Origin: Rhodovulum sp.
GTDB taxonomy: Bacteria; Pseudomonadota; Alphaproteobacteria; Rhodobacterales; Rhodobacteraceae
Direction of reading: 5' to 3'
NCBI GenBank assembly: GCA_020637615.1
Contig: JACKKC010000012.1
Location: 1 to 64,000 of the forward strand
DNA: 64,000 bases
In this document: in pieces, positions 36,564 to 45,632 of the stretch
Numbering within the stretch: the first letter of the stretch is position 1
Layout: each line of letters opens with the position of its first letter
Translations under genes and position numbers: made by a program
Notes under the pieces: model-generated
Databases searched by the model: none
What the model saw: only the letters and a program-made list of their open reading frames with translations
Told to the model about the DNA's origin: nothing

Positions 36564-38375
36564 TCAGAACGGCCAGATCAGCGGTACCACAAAAACGGCC
36601 ATCAGGAAGAACCAGAGCATCATCGGCAGGCCGAACTTCCAGTAATCGCCGAAGCGGTAGCCGCCCGGCTCCATGACCATCAGGTTGGTGGGCGTGGCGA
36701 CCGGGGTGAGGAACGAGGCGGCGGCGGCGACGGCGACCGACATCAGGACCGGCTGCGGCGAGACCCCCATCTGCTCGGCAGCGACGACCGAGATCGGGAT
36801 GATGATGAGCGCGGTCGCGGTGTTCGAGATCACCTGGCCGAGCGCGCCGGTGAGGATGAAGAGCCCGGCGAGCAGCGCGCGGGGCCCGAAGCCGCCGACG
36901 GCGTCGATCAGATAGGTGGCCATCAGCTTGGCCGCGCCGGTCTGGGTGATCGCGGTCGAGAGCGGCATCATCGCGCCGACGAGGATGACGGTGGTCCAGT
37001 TGATCGAGCGGTAGATCTCCTCGACATTGAGGATGCCGAAGAGCAGCACCGCGCCCGCAGCGAGGATCCCGGCGGCGGCGGCGGGGACGACGCCGGTGGC
37101 GAGCAGGACGACCATCACCGCCATGATGCCGAGGGAGATCGCGGCGTTGCGGCCCATCGGCACCACCTGGCGGCGGACGAGCTCGGGGCTGTCGACGACG
37201 AGCGCCTCGGGCGGGGCGATATAGGTCCCGAGCGCCTCCCAGGTGCCCTGGAGGAGGAGCGTGTCGCCCTTCTTCAGCGGCTGGCCCGGGGCGAGGTCGA
37301 TGCCCTGGCGCTGGAGGGCGAGCACGACGAGGTTGCCGCTCGGCGTGACCATGCCGGGAAAGAGGCGCTCGCCGATCAGCGGCGAGCGGGGCGGGATGAT
37401 CACCTCGGCGAGGCCGGAGGCGGTGGTGAAGAGGCCGGCCTCGAACTTCACCCCCTCGGCGTCGGCGGGGCTGAGCATCAGGTCGGCGGCGAGCTCGGCG
37501 ACGTCGTCGGCATCGGCGCGCAGCGCGATCAGGTCGCCGGCTTCGATGGCGCCGAGCCGGGCGGCGCCGCTGCCGGCGGCCTCCTGGACGGTGAGGAGCG
37601 AGACGCCGGGGCTGCCGTCGAAGGCGAGCTCCGCCCGCGGCCGGCCGACGAGGGGCGATTCGGGGCGGACGCGGAGCTGGTGGACGTCGCTGTCGAGGCG
37701 GAACTGCTCGACCAGCGTGCGGGCGTGGCGGCTGAGATCGGGCGGGAGCGCGCGGTTCTCGCGCACCGGGAGCAGGCGGGTGCCGAGAAGCAGGGCAAGG
37801 ATGATGGTGCCGATGACGAGGAAGACCCCGACATAGGCGAATTCGAAATAGCCGAAGCCGCGCTCGCCGGCATCGAGCGAGGCCTCGAGCACCAGGACGT
37901 TCACCGGCGTGCCGGTCAGTGCCAGCATCGAGCCGGAATGTGCCCCGAAGACCAGCGGCATCAGGAGTTGCGAGGGCGGGCGCTTCAGGCGGACCGCGAG
38001 CACCACCACCACGGGCAGGAGGGCGGCCACGGCGCCGTTGACGCTGATCAGCGCCGAAAGCACACCGCAGAAGAGCATCATCAGCACGATCAGCCGGAAG
38101 CGGCTGTCGCCGGCGCCGCGTGCCAGCACCTGCCCGGTCCAGGCGGTGAGGCCGGTCTTCTCCAGCGCGCCGGAGACGACGAAGAGCGAGGTGACGAAGA
38201 CCGTCGCCGGGTCGCCGAAGCCCGCGAGCGCCTGGTTGAGGGTGAGGACGCCCGTGGCCCAGAGCGCCATGGCGCAGCCGACGCAGACGGCGATCACCGG
38301 CAGCCGGTCCCAGACGAAGAGGGCGATGACGCAGGCGATGATCGCGAAGACGATCCAGATGTCGGTCACGGTCAA
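36564..38375 (-). CDS. SLC13-family permease with TrkA-C (RCK) domains
   Basis: 603 residues from ATG 38375. About ten membrane helices in two blocks (1-185 and 375-603) around a cytoplasmic insert with two TrkA-C-like domains (about 210-370, DVHQLRVRPESPLVGRPRAE and VIIPPRSPLIGERLFPGMV). Sodium-coupled dicarboxylate or sulfate transport is usual; the substrate is not readable here. Motifs GTPVNVLVLEAS and a C-terminal VATPTNLMVMEPGGYRFGDY are typical. Likely one transcript with the M20 peptidase behind it. Confidence 0.88.
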   Translation of the reverse strand: MTVTDIWIVFAIIACVIALFVWDRLPVIAVCVGCAMALWATGVLTLNQALAGFGDPATVFVTSLFVVSGALEKTGLTAWTGQVLARGAGDSRFRLIVLMMLFCGVLSALISVNGAVAALLPVVVVLAVRLKRPPSQLLMPLVFGAHSGSMLALTGTPVNVLVLEASLDAGERGFGYFEFAYVGVFLVIGTIILALLLGTRLLPVRENRALPPDLSRHARTLVEQFRLDSDVHQLRVRPESPLVGRPRAELAFDGSPGVSLLTVQEAAGSGAARLGAIEAGDLIALRADADDVAELAADLMLSPADAEGVKFEAGLFTTASGLAEVIIPPRSPLIGERLFPGMVTPSGNLVVLALQRQGIDLAPGQPLKKGDTLLLQGTWEALGTYIAPPEALVVDSPELVRRQVVPMGRNAAISLGIMAVMVVLLATGVVPAAAAGILAAGAVLLFGILNVEEIYRSINWTTVILVGAMMPLSTAITQTGAAKLMATYLIDAVGGFGPRALLAGLFILTGALGQVISNTATALIIIPISVVAAEQMGVSPQPVLMSVAVAAAASFLTPVATPTNLMVMEPGGYRFGDYWKFGLPMMLWFFLMAVFVVPLIWPF

Positions 38376-38480
38376 CCTCTGCTCGGATAGTGTTCACAAC
38401 GCATTGCGGCGCGTGTCGCACATTTGACTTGTCAGGGCAATCTGCGGGGGCAATGCTGCGTCCGAGCAAGAAGTCGTTTA

Positions 38481-38500
38481 TGCGAAACGCTAATTTCGCA
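38481..38500. promoter_or_regulatory. Inverted repeat in the SLC13/abgT divergent region
   Basis: TGCGAAA-CGCTAA-TTTCGCA, perfect 7-bp arms with a 6-base spacer, in the 157-base gap between divergent transporters and 33 bases before the abgT ATG. Size and placement fit an operator for a dimeric regulator; no regulator gene is adjacent. Confidence 0.45.
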
Positions 38501-38532
38501 AGTCGGCATGATTGCCTGAGCGGGGGACGAAG

Positions 38533-40089
38533 ATGACCAAGGATCCGGTGTCCGGCGTGGAGACGCGTTCCAAGGCGGGTTTCCTGGACGGTTTTCTGAC
38601 CACGATCGAGCGGGTCGGCAACAAGGTCCCGCACCCGGCGATCATCTTCTTCATCCTGATCGGCCTCGTCATCATCCTGTCGGTGATCCTGAGCCTGATC
38701 GGCTGGTCGGCGACCTACGAGGCGGTCGACCCGGTTTCCCACGAGGTCGTCGAGCGCACGACCGCGGTCAGAAGTCTGCTCTCGGCGGACGGCATCCGGT
38801 TCATGTTCACCTCGATCGTGCCGAACTTCCTCGGCTTCGGGGCGGTGGGCGTCATCATCGTGGCGATGATCGGCGTGGGCCTCGCCGAGGAATCCGGGCT
38901 GATCGCGACGCTGGTGCGCAAGATCGTGGAGATCGCGCCGCGCTCGATCTTCACCTTCATCATCGTCATGCTCGGCGTCGTCTCCTCGATCGCGGCGGAT
39001 GCGGGCTATCTCGTGCTGGTGCCGCTCGGGGCGGCGGCGTTCCACAGCCTCGGGCGGCATCCGCTGGCGGGGCTCGCGGCGGCGTTCTCGGGCGTCGCCG
39101 GCGTCTTTCTCGTCAACCTCTTCGTGACGCCGACCGACGCGCTGCTCGCGGAGATGACCAACGACGCGATCCATCTGGTCGACCCGAACCAGAACGTCAC
39201 CCTGGTCGGCAACCTCTATTTCATGATCGCCTCGTCGATCCTGATGGGGCTCGTCTGCACCATCCTGACCGAGAAGGTGGTCGAGCCGCATCTCGGGCCC
39301 TACGAGGGCGGGGTGCCGGTGGAGGCGCAGGCGGCGCTGAGCCCGGAGGAATCGCGCGGGCTGCGCTATGCCGGCTGGGCGCTCCTGGGCTTCGTGATCG
39401 TGATCGGGCTCCTGACCGCGCTGCCGGGGGCGCCGCTGCGGCATCCGGAGACGGGCGAGATCCTCTCGGGCTCGCCCTTCATGTCCGGGCTCATCGTGCT
39501 GATCAGCGCGCTCTTCTTCACCATCGGCTTCGCCTACGGCAAGGGCGCGGGCACGGTGAAGGACCTGACGGCGGCGATCGGCATGATCGTGAAGACCTTC
39601 TCCGGCCTCGCCGGGCTGATCTTCCTGCTGCTGGTGATCGCGCAGTTCATCGCCTTCTTCAACTTCACCAATATCGCGACCGTGCTGGCGGCGAACCTCG
39701 CGGAGTTCCTCGAGACGGTGCCGCTCGGGGGCGTGAGCTACATCCTGATCTTCGTGCTGGTGATCTTCCTGATCGACATCCTGATCACCGGGGCGGTGGC
39801 GAAATGGGCGATCTTCGCGCCGGTCTTCATCCCGCTCTTCATGCGACTCGGCGGCGACCCGGATCTGGTGCTCGCCGCCTATCGCGTGGGCGATTCGCCG
39901 GCGAACGTCATCACGCCGCTCAACGTCTATCTGGGCGTCATGGTCGGCTTCGCGGCGAAGTACCAGAAGGACGCGGGCATCGGCACGATCGTTTCGCTGA
40001 TGCTGCCCTATACGGTCGTGCTGATGGTGCTCTGGACGCTGCTGCTGGTCGTCTGGTACGTGCTCGGCCTGCCGCTCGGCCCGGCCTGA
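38533..40089 (+). CDS. abgT: AbgT-family transporter
   Basis: 518 residues from ATG 38533, GGGGGACGA upstream. Inner-membrane protein with about 11-13 helices. Signature blocks: NKVPHPAIIFFILIG, LGFGAVGVIIVAMIGVGLAE, ADAGYLVLVPLGAAAF, SGVAGVFLVNLFVTPTDALL and GDSPANVITPLNVYLGVMV. Family members import p-aminobenzoyl-glutamate or export antimetabolites such as sulfonamides. The divergent M20 peptidase is reminiscent of AbgA/AbgB partners and favours import, but this is inference. Confidence 0.92.
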   Translation: MTKDPVSGVETRSKAGFLDGFLTTIERVGNKVPHPAIIFFILIGLVIILSVILSLIGWSATYEAVDPVSHEVVERTTAVRSLLSADGIRFMFTSIVPNFLGFGAVGVIIVAMIGVGLAEESGLIATLVRKIVEIAPRSIFTFIIVMLGVVSSIAADAGYLVLVPLGAAAFHSLGRHPLAGLAAAFSGVAGVFLVNLFVTPTDALLAEMTNDAIHLVDPNQNVTLVGNLYFMIASSILMGLVCTILTEKVVEPHLGPYEGGVPVEAQAALSPEESRGLRYAGWALLGFVIVIGLLTALPGAPLRHPETGEILSGSPFMSGLIVLISALFFTIGFAYGKGAGTVKDLTAAIGMIVKTFSGLAGLIFLLLVIAQFIAFFNFTNIATVLAANLAEFLETVPLGGVSYILIFVLVIFLIDILITGAVAKWAIFAPVFIPLFMRLGGDPDLVLAAYRVGDSPANVITPLNVYLGVMVGFAAKYQKDAGIGTIVSLMLPYTVVLMVLWTLLLVVWYVLGLPLGPA

Positions 40090-40134
40090 TACGAAGGCCG
40101 CCCGAGCGGCTCGACCCCGCGGATCTCGAAACCG

Positions 40135-40170
40135 CCCCGGCGCGTCGGCCGGGGTGTCCCGCAGCGGGAC
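40135..40170. terminator. Two adjacent hairpins behind abgT
   Basis: CCCCGGC/GCCGGGG (40135-40154, 6-base loop) followed by GTCCCGC-A-GCGGGAC (40156-40170). They lie in the 160-base convergent gap between abgT and the patatin gene; a T-rich stretch (CTATCTTGTTGT) follows 7 bases later on the plus strand. Probable bidirectional terminator. Confidence 0.45.
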
Positions 40171-40249
40171 ATGGTCTATCTTGTTGTAATCACATGGTTT
40201 CTCAAAAGTGCGAGTCGCGCAAGGCCAGGCGGTCGCGCGCCGGGGGCGG

Positions 40250-41278
40250 TCAGTCCAGGTCGTCGAGGTCGAAGGTCGACTCGCGGCCGATGCTGGCGCG
40301 GTGCCTTTGGCCGAATTCCTCGGTGGCGCGGCGTCCCTCGTCGCGCAGCATCTCCAGGAAGCCGCGTTCGGCGTTGAGCTTCGACGAGGCGCCGAGGCCC
40401 ACCATCATGTCGCTGTGGATGCGGTGCATGCGCATCTCCGCCCAGCGGCGGCCCTCGCCGTCGCCGGCGTCGACGACCCCGCGCAGCACCGAGATCATGC
40501 GCAGTTCCTTGAGCAGCACCGCATTGAAGGAGACCTCGTTCAGCCGGTTGGCGATGGCGCGGGCGGTGCGCGGCGTCCCCGGGCGCTCGACGGGGTTGAT
40601 CTGCACGAGCAGCGTGTCATGGGATTCGCATTCGCGCACCAGCGGCGTCAGCGTCGGATTGCCGCTGTAGCCGCCGTCCCAATAGGGATCCCCGTCGATC
40701 TCGACCGCCTGGTACATCGTCGGCAGGCAGGCTGAGGCCAGCAGCACGTCGGGCGTGATCTCGTGGCTGCGGAACACCCGGCCGCGGCCGGTGCGCACGT
40801 TGGTCGCGGTGATGAAGAGCTTGACCGGGCCCGCGGCGAGCCGGTCGAAATCGATGGTCTCCTCCAGGATGTCGCGCAGCGGATTGCCGCCCGCGCCGGT
40901 GAGCGAATAGGGCGAGACCAGCCGCGACATCAGGTCGGTCATGATATAGGCCGGCGAGCGGTCGAGCGACCAGTTGCCGCGGATCATGTCGAGCGGGCCG
41001 CGGCGGAAGGGGCTGAAGGTCGCGGCGCGCGACACCCGTTCCCAGAAATCGGCGAGCCCCGCCCGCGCCGCCTCGCGCCCGCCGCTGGCGATGCCATGGG
41101 CGAAGACCGCGGCGTTCATGGCGCCCGCCGAGGTTCCCGAGATGCCGTCGATGGTGAGCCACTCCGCCTCGAGGAGCCGGTCCAGCACGCCCCAGGCGAA
41201 GGCGCCGTGGGATCCGCCGCCCTGAAGCGCCAGGTTGACCGTGAGCGGCCCGGGTTCGGGGCGATCCTCCTTCGTCAT
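40250..41278 (-). CDS. Patatin-like phospholipase
   Basis: 342 residues from ATG 41278. Ser-Asp dyad lipid acyl hydrolase: oxyanion GGGSHGAFAWG (residues 20-30), nucleophile Ser50 in GISGTSAGAMN, and the catalytic Asp in YWDGGYSGNPTL. N-terminal NLALQGGGSHG is the standard opening for bacterial patatins; no signal peptide, so cytoplasmic or delivered by other means. Alone on its strand, with a terminator-like element in front of abgT. Substrate unknown. Confidence 0.92.
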   Translation of the reverse strand: MTKEDRPEPGPLTVNLALQGGGSHGAFAWGVLDRLLEAEWLTIDGISGTSAGAMNAAVFAHGIASGGREAARAGLADFWERVSRAATFSPFRRGPLDMIRGNWSLDRSPAYIMTDLMSRLVSPYSLTGAGGNPLRDILEETIDFDRLAAGPVKLFITATNVRTGRGRVFRSHEITPDVLLASACLPTMYQAVEIDGDPYWDGGYSGNPTLTPLVRECESHDTLLVQINPVERPGTPRTARAIANRLNEVSFNAVLLKELRMISVLRGVVDAGDGEGRRWAEMRMHRIHSDMMVGLGASSKLNAERGFLEMLRDEGRRATEEFGQRHRASIGRESTFDLDDLD

Positions 41279-41407
41279 GTCCGGATATTCTCCCTGCGAT
41301 GGCGCGGCATTCTGGAAAGGCTCCGCCGGCGGCTGTCAATGGCGATCCGAGCATCGCAATCCACCTCTCCGGGGGTGGTAGCCATGTTCCGGCGCCCGCC
41401 CCGCCCC

Positions 41408-41436
41408 GTCACGCCGAAAGCGTGCCTCCGGCACGA
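41408..41436. repeat. Repeat module shared with dispersed element copy B
   Basis: A 29-base stretch starting GTCACGCCGAAAGCGTGCCT matches, with one mismatch over most of its length, the reverse complement of 55941-55968, the segment by which copy B is longer than copy A. It contains its own hairpin (GTGCC/GGCAC). The rest of 41279-41576, upstream of the binding-protein gene, shows no gene. Confidence 0.5.
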
Positions 41437-41576
41437 CGCGGGCGCTTCGCTTCCGCCCGGGTCGGGCGCTGCCCTCGGCTTGTGGCGGGGCGGCGGAGAA
41501 TGAAGAATGGGGGCCAAATGCGAATGGCCTGAGGCAAGGGCGGCCAGCCTTTCGCGGCATGGCCGGAGGGGATAGG

Positions 41577-42752
41577 ATGCGGCAGGCAATCGGGGAGGCG
41601 GTCTTGCGCATGGTGGCGGTCCTGGTGCTGGCGGCGATGCTCGGTCCGGCGGTGGCCGGAGCGGGAGAGGATGACGCGGTAGTGATCGGCGCGGTCTACA
41701 ACCTTACAGGTGGGCAGCAGAACCTGGACGTGCCCTCCTCGGAGGGCGCGCGCCTCGCGGTGCAGCGCGCGAATGCCGAGGGCGGGCTCTTCGGGCGCAA
41801 GGTCGAGATGGTCGAGGCCGATGGCGAGACCCGGCCGGAGGTCATCGCCGAGCGGACGAAGGCCCTCTTCGAGGGCGCGCCGGATCTCGCCGGGGTGATC
41901 GGTCTCTCGGATACCGACATGGTGCTGGCCGCGGCGCCGGTGGCGGCGGCGGAGGGGCGCGTCTTCCTCACCTCGGGGGCGACCTCGCCGCTCCTGCCCC
42001 GGCAGGTGCCTGACTATCTCTTCCTCGCCGCCTTCGGGGACAACGTCCAGGCGGCCGCCGGGGCGGAATGGGCCTTCGAGAGCCTCGGCGCGCGCAGCGC
42101 CGCGGTGCTCTACAGCAGGGGGTCCACCTATGCCCAATTGTTGCAGGGCTATTTCGCCGATAGCTTCACCGCCCTGGGCGGGCAGGTGCTAGCGGTGGCG
42201 GCCTATGATCCGGGGGATCCGGCCGCGGCGGTCGCGGCGCTGCCCCCCGTCGACCTGATCTATCTTGCGGCCCTGCCCGACGAGGTCGCCGAAGCGGTCC
42301 CGGCGCTGCGGCGGGCCGGGATCGAGGCGCCGATCCTCGGTGGCGACGGGCTCGACATCGGCGGGGCCTGGGCGACGGTGCCGGAGGCCCGCGCGGTCTA
42401 TTTCACCACCCACGCCTATCTGGGCCCGGACAGCCCGGATCCGGCGGTCATCCGGTTCCGCGAGGAATACGCCGATGCCTATCCCGGGCACGAACCGGAC
42501 GCCTTCTCCGCGCTCGGCTACGACGCGGCCCGGCTGCTGCTCGCGGCGATCGAGACCGCGGGCAGCCCAGAGCCGGAGGCGGTCCGGGCGGCGCTGGCGG
42601 CAACCCGGGATTTCGCCGGGGTGACGGGGACGATCGGCTATGCGCCGGGCAGCCGGATCCCGGCGAAGTCCGTGACGATCATCGGCGTCGAGTCGGGCCG
42701 GCAGAGCTTCGTGGCGAGCGTCCTGCCGCGGGAGATCCCGCAGCCGGAGTGA
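41577..42752 (+). CDS. ABC-transporter substrate-binding protein, Leu/Ile/Val type
   Basis: 391 residues from ATG 41577, GAGGGGA 4 bases upstream. Signal peptide about 1-30 (MVAVLVLAAMLGPAVAGAG), then a type I periplasmic-binding fold: IGAVYNLTGGQQNLD, GARLAVQRANAEGGLFGRKV, VIGLSDTDMVLAAAPVA, FAALGYDAARLLLAAIE-like block near the C-terminus. No permease or ATPase genes lie beside it, so it may be an orphan receptor or partner a transporter elsewhere. The ligand is unknown. A copy of the dispersed repeat begins 2 bases after its stop. Confidence 0.87.
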   Translation: MRQAIGEAVLRMVAVLVLAAMLGPAVAGAGEDDAVVIGAVYNLTGGQQNLDVPSSEGARLAVQRANAEGGLFGRKVEMVEADGETRPEVIAERTKALFEGAPDLAGVIGLSDTDMVLAAAPVAAAEGRVFLTSGATSPLLPRQVPDYLFLAAFGDNVQAAAGAEWAFESLGARSAAVLYSRGSTYAQLLQGYFADSFTALGGQVLAVAAYDPGDPAAAVAALPPVDLIYLAALPDEVAEAVPALRRAGIEAPILGGDGLDIGGAWATVPEARAVYFTTHAYLGPDSPDPAVIRFREEYADAYPGHEPDAFSALGYDAARLLLAAIETAGSPEPEAVRAALAATRDFAGVTGTIGYAPGSRIPAKSVTIIGVESGRQSFVASVLPREIPQPE

Positions 42753-42753
42753 G

Positions 42754-42932
42754 GGCAGGCGCGACGAGCGCGCCCGCCCAGTCAGGCGCACGCGGATTGC
42801 CCGTCGCCGGTGGAACACGACCCCCCGCGACCTCCGCGCTCACGCGCCCCGGCCGACGACCCGGCGCGAGGCAGTGCCTTGCCTTTCCCGGTTCGGGATG
42901 GACGTATTCCGAGCAGTTCGCCCGGATGGCGT
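42754..42932 (+). repeat. Dispersed 3'-UTR repeat, copy C
   Basis: Starts directly behind the binding-protein stop and reads in the same direction. It matches copy A from AGGCGCGACAA onward through the shared GGCGCGAGGCAGTGCC and CGGTTCGGGA blocks, and continues about 35 bases to a CCGGATGGCGT end also seen in copy B. It lacks the initial stem-loop found in copies A and B. The remaining gap to phoH (42933-43051) shows no gene. Confidence 0.7.
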
Positions 42933-43051
42933 GTAATTTTCCGGTCGTGAAACTACCCAGGGTGCAGCGCTACCGTCCGCACCGCCGGCTTCGCGGAGGC
43001 GTGATCGCCGTGCAAGGCGCTTGCGCCGGGCGTCCCCGTGGGGCAGTCTGA

Positions 43052-44107
43052 GTGGCGCAAGCGTCACCCGTGTCATCCGGAGGCCTATTGGCGATCAGCG
43101 CCCCCAACCCCGCCACGAGCCCGGATGCCCTGTCCGATAGTGTTCTCGAGTTTCCCGACAACCGCCTCCTGATCGACCTTTGCGGCGAGCTGGACCGCAA
43201 CATCGTGCAGATCGAGGCGGCGCTCGGCGTGGCCATCCACCGGCGCGGCAATCATCTGGCGCTGCACGGGCCGGCGGCGGATCGCGCCGTCGCCGAGCGG
43301 GTGCTGCATGCGCTCTACGCCCGGCTGGAGCAGGGCCGCACCGTCGCGCAGGGCGAGGTCGACGCGGCGATCCGGATGGCGCGCGGCCAGCCGGCGGGGC
43401 CGGCGCCGGCCGCGGGCCAGCTCGAGATGTTCGCCTCCGACCATGTGGAGATCCGCACGCGGCGCAAGATCGTCGAGCCGCGCACCGCGACCCAGAAGGC
43501 CTATGTGCGCAGCCTCTTCAAGCACGAGCTCGTCTTCGGCCTCGGGCCCGCCGGCACGGGCAAGACCTATCTGGCGGTGGCGGCGGCGGTGTCGATGTTC
43601 ATCGACGGCCATGTGGACCGCATCATCCTCAGCCGCCCGGCGGTGGAGGCGGGCGAGCGGCTGGGCTTCCTGCCGGGCGACATGAAGGACAAGGTCGACC
43701 CCTACATGCAGCCGCTCTACGACGCGCTGAACGACTTCTTTCCGCCCAAGCAGGTCGCCAAGCTGATCGAGGACAAGGAGATCGAGATCGCGCCGCTCGC
43801 CTTCATGCGCGGCCGGACGCTCTCCAATGCCTTCGTGGTGCTCGACGAGGCGCAGAACGCGACGACGATGCAGATGAAGATGTTCCTCACCCGCCTCGGC
43901 GAGGGCAGCCGCATGGCCGTGACCGGGGACGTGACCCAGATCGACCTGCCGCGCGGCGTGATGTCGGGGCTGATCGAGGCCGAGCGCGTCCTGCGCGAGG
44001 TGCCCGGGGTGGGCTTCACCCGCTTCGGCGCCGAGGACGTGGTCCGGCACCAGCTCGTGGCGCGCATCATCCGCGCCTACGAGAGCGCGCGCCCCCTGGA
44101 TGGCTGA
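43052..44107 (+). CDS. phoH: PhoH-family ATPase
   Basis: 351 residues from GTG 43052; no closer ATG exists. N-terminal KH-like segment (about 30-105), then an ATPase with Walker A GPAGTGKTYLAVA, Walker B FVVLDEAQNAT and the sensor GDVTQIDLPRG. Conserved VFGLGPAGTGK and FMRGRTL identify PhoH/YbeZ. It partners YbeY, which overlaps it by 8 bases, in rRNA processing and ribosome quality control. First gene of the phoH-ybeY-corC-lnt string. Confidence 0.93.
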   Translation: MAQASPVSSGGLLAISAPNPATSPDALSDSVLEFPDNRLLIDLCGELDRNIVQIEAALGVAIHRRGNHLALHGPAADRAVAERVLHALYARLEQGRTVAQGEVDAAIRMARGQPAGPAPAAGQLEMFASDHVEIRTRRKIVEPRTATQKAYVRSLFKHELVFGLGPAGTGKTYLAVAAAVSMFIDGHVDRIILSRPAVEAGERLGFLPGDMKDKVDPYMQPLYDALNDFFPPKQVAKLIEDKEIEIAPLAFMRGRTLSNAFVVLDEAQNATTMQMKMFLTRLGEGSRMAVTGDVTQIDLPRGVMSGLIEAERVLREVPGVGFTRFGAEDVVRHQLVARIIRAYESARPLDG

Positions 44108-44615
44108 GGCGGAGGCCGCGGGCGTCGCGCCGCTCGTCGATCTGGTCCTGGAGGATCCGCGCTGGGAGGCGGCCGGGCTGGAGGCCGTCGCCACAAGCGC
44201 GGCACGCGCCGCCCTGCTCGTGGTCGGCCGCGATCCGGCGCATCACGAGCTCAGCCTGCTCGCCTGCGACGATGCGCGCATCGCAGGCCTGAACGAGACC
44301 TTCCGCGGCGCGGCCAAGCCGACCAACGTGCTCTCCTGGCCTGCCTTCGAGGGCGCGGTGCCGCTGCCGGGCGGCGACGGGGCGGTCTTTCTGGGCGACA
44401 TGGCGCTCGCCTTCGAGACCTGCGCGCGCGAGGCGCAGGCCGCCGGCATTCCGCTGGCCGCGCATGCGGCGCATCTGGTGGTCCATGGGCTCCTGCATCT
44501 GCTCGGCCATGATCACGAGGACGACACGGCGGCCGAGGCGATGGAGGCGATCGAGACGAAAACACTTGCCAGCCTGGGGATCGCCGACCCATATTCGTCT
44601 CAGGAGCGCCCCTGA
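44100..44615 (+). CDS. ybeY: Endoribonuclease YbeY
   Basis: 171 residues from ATG 44100, overlapping the phoH stop. Single-strand RNase required for 16S rRNA 3'-end maturation. Zinc motif H-G-L-L-H-L-x-G-H-D-H (VVHGLLHLLGHDHEDD) is intact, preceded by LNETFRGAAKPTNVLSW, another family hallmark. Cytoplasmic; size is typical. Gene order phoH-ybeY-corC is highly conserved in bacteria. Confidence 0.95.
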   Translation: MAEAEAAGVAPLVDLVLEDPRWEAAGLEAVATSAARAALLVVGRDPAHHELSLLACDDARIAGLNETFRGAAKPTNVLSWPAFEGAVPLPGGDGAVFLGDMALAFETCAREAQAAGIPLAAHAAHLVVHGLLHLLGHDHEDDTAAEAMEAIETKTLASLGIADPYSSQERP

Positions 44616-44637
44616 GGCGCGGGATCGGATAGGAGAC

Positions 44638-45558
44638 ATGGGCGATACTCCCGACGGGCAGGCCTCGGTCGAGCACGAGGTTGCCGACGACGGAGACCCG
44701 GACAGTCCCGGAAAGTCTTCATTCTTTGCGCGGCTCTTCGGGCGCGATCCCGCGGAAGAGGACGATCCCGGCGAGCCATCCGGCACGCTCGCGAGCGCCG
44801 AGAGCAATGCGCGCGAGATGCTCGTCAATCTGCGGAACATGCGGCGGATGCGCGTCGACGACGTCGCGATTCCGCGCGCCGATATCGTCGCCGTCTCCGA
44901 GCAGGCACCGCTCGAGGATCTCGTGGCCGCCTTCCAGAGCAGCACGCTCTCTCGGCTGCCGGTCTATCGCGACACCCTCGACAAGCCGCAGGGGCTCGTG
45001 CATCTCAAGGATCTGGCGCTGAAATACGGCTTCGGCAACAGTGCCGAGGATTATGACCTGAAGGGCCTGCTGCGGCCGCTGCTCTATGCGCCGCCGTCGA
45101 TGCCCATCGGCGTGCTGCTCCAGAAGATGCAGGCCGCGCGCATCCACATGGCGCTGGTGATCGATGAATACGGCGGCGTGGACGGGCTCGTGACCATCGA
45201 GGACCTGCTCGAGCAGATCGTCGGCGACATCGCCGACGAGCACGACGACGAGGAGGACCAGCTCTGGGCCGAGGAGGCGCCGGGGGTCTTTCTCGCTCAG
45301 GCGCGTGTCGATCTCGAGGAATTCGAGGAAGCGACGGGCCTGCATCTGGCCGAGCCGGATCTCGACGAGGAGGTCGATACCCTCGGCGGCCTCGTCTTCC
45401 GCCTGTCGGGTCGGGTGCCGGTGCGCGGCGAGGTCGTCCTGCATCCCGACGGGCACGAGTTCGAGATCGTCGACGCCGATGCGCGCCGCATCAAGCGGCT
45501 GCGGCTGCGCGTGAAGTCGGACGGGCAGGACGGCCGGACGAGCGAGGCGGCGGAATAG
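44638..45558 (+). CDS. corC: CorC/HlyC-type CBS-domain protein
   Basis: 306 residues from ATG 44638 with AGGAG 3 bases upstream. A charged N-terminal 70 residues precede two CBS domains (MRVDDVAIPRADIVAVSEQA and MPIGVLLQKMQAARIHMALV) and a C-terminal CorC domain (VDTLGGLVFRLSGRVPVRGE). It lacks the membrane domain of the larger CNNM-like proteins. Implicated in magnesium/cobalt homeostasis. Follows ybeY by 22 bases and precedes lnt. Confidence 0.92.
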   Translation: MGDTPDGQASVEHEVADDGDPDSPGKSSFFARLFGRDPAEEDDPGEPSGTLASAESNAREMLVNLRNMRRMRVDDVAIPRADIVAVSEQAPLEDLVAAFQSSTLSRLPVYRDTLDKPQGLVHLKDLALKYGFGNSAEDYDLKGLLRPLLYAPPSMPIGVLLQKMQAARIHMALVIDEYGGVDGLVTIEDLLEQIVGDIADEHDDEEDQLWAEEAPGVFLAQARVDLEEFEEATGLHLAEPDLDEEVDTLGGLVFRLSGRVPVRGEVVLHPDGHEFEIVDADARRIKRLRLRVKSDGQDGRTSEAAE

Positions 45559-45632
45559 TCCCGGAGGCCGTCAGACGGCTCCGGCGCCGGATCGACGCGC
45601 TTTCGGCGGGACGTCGTGCAGGTCTCGCGGCG

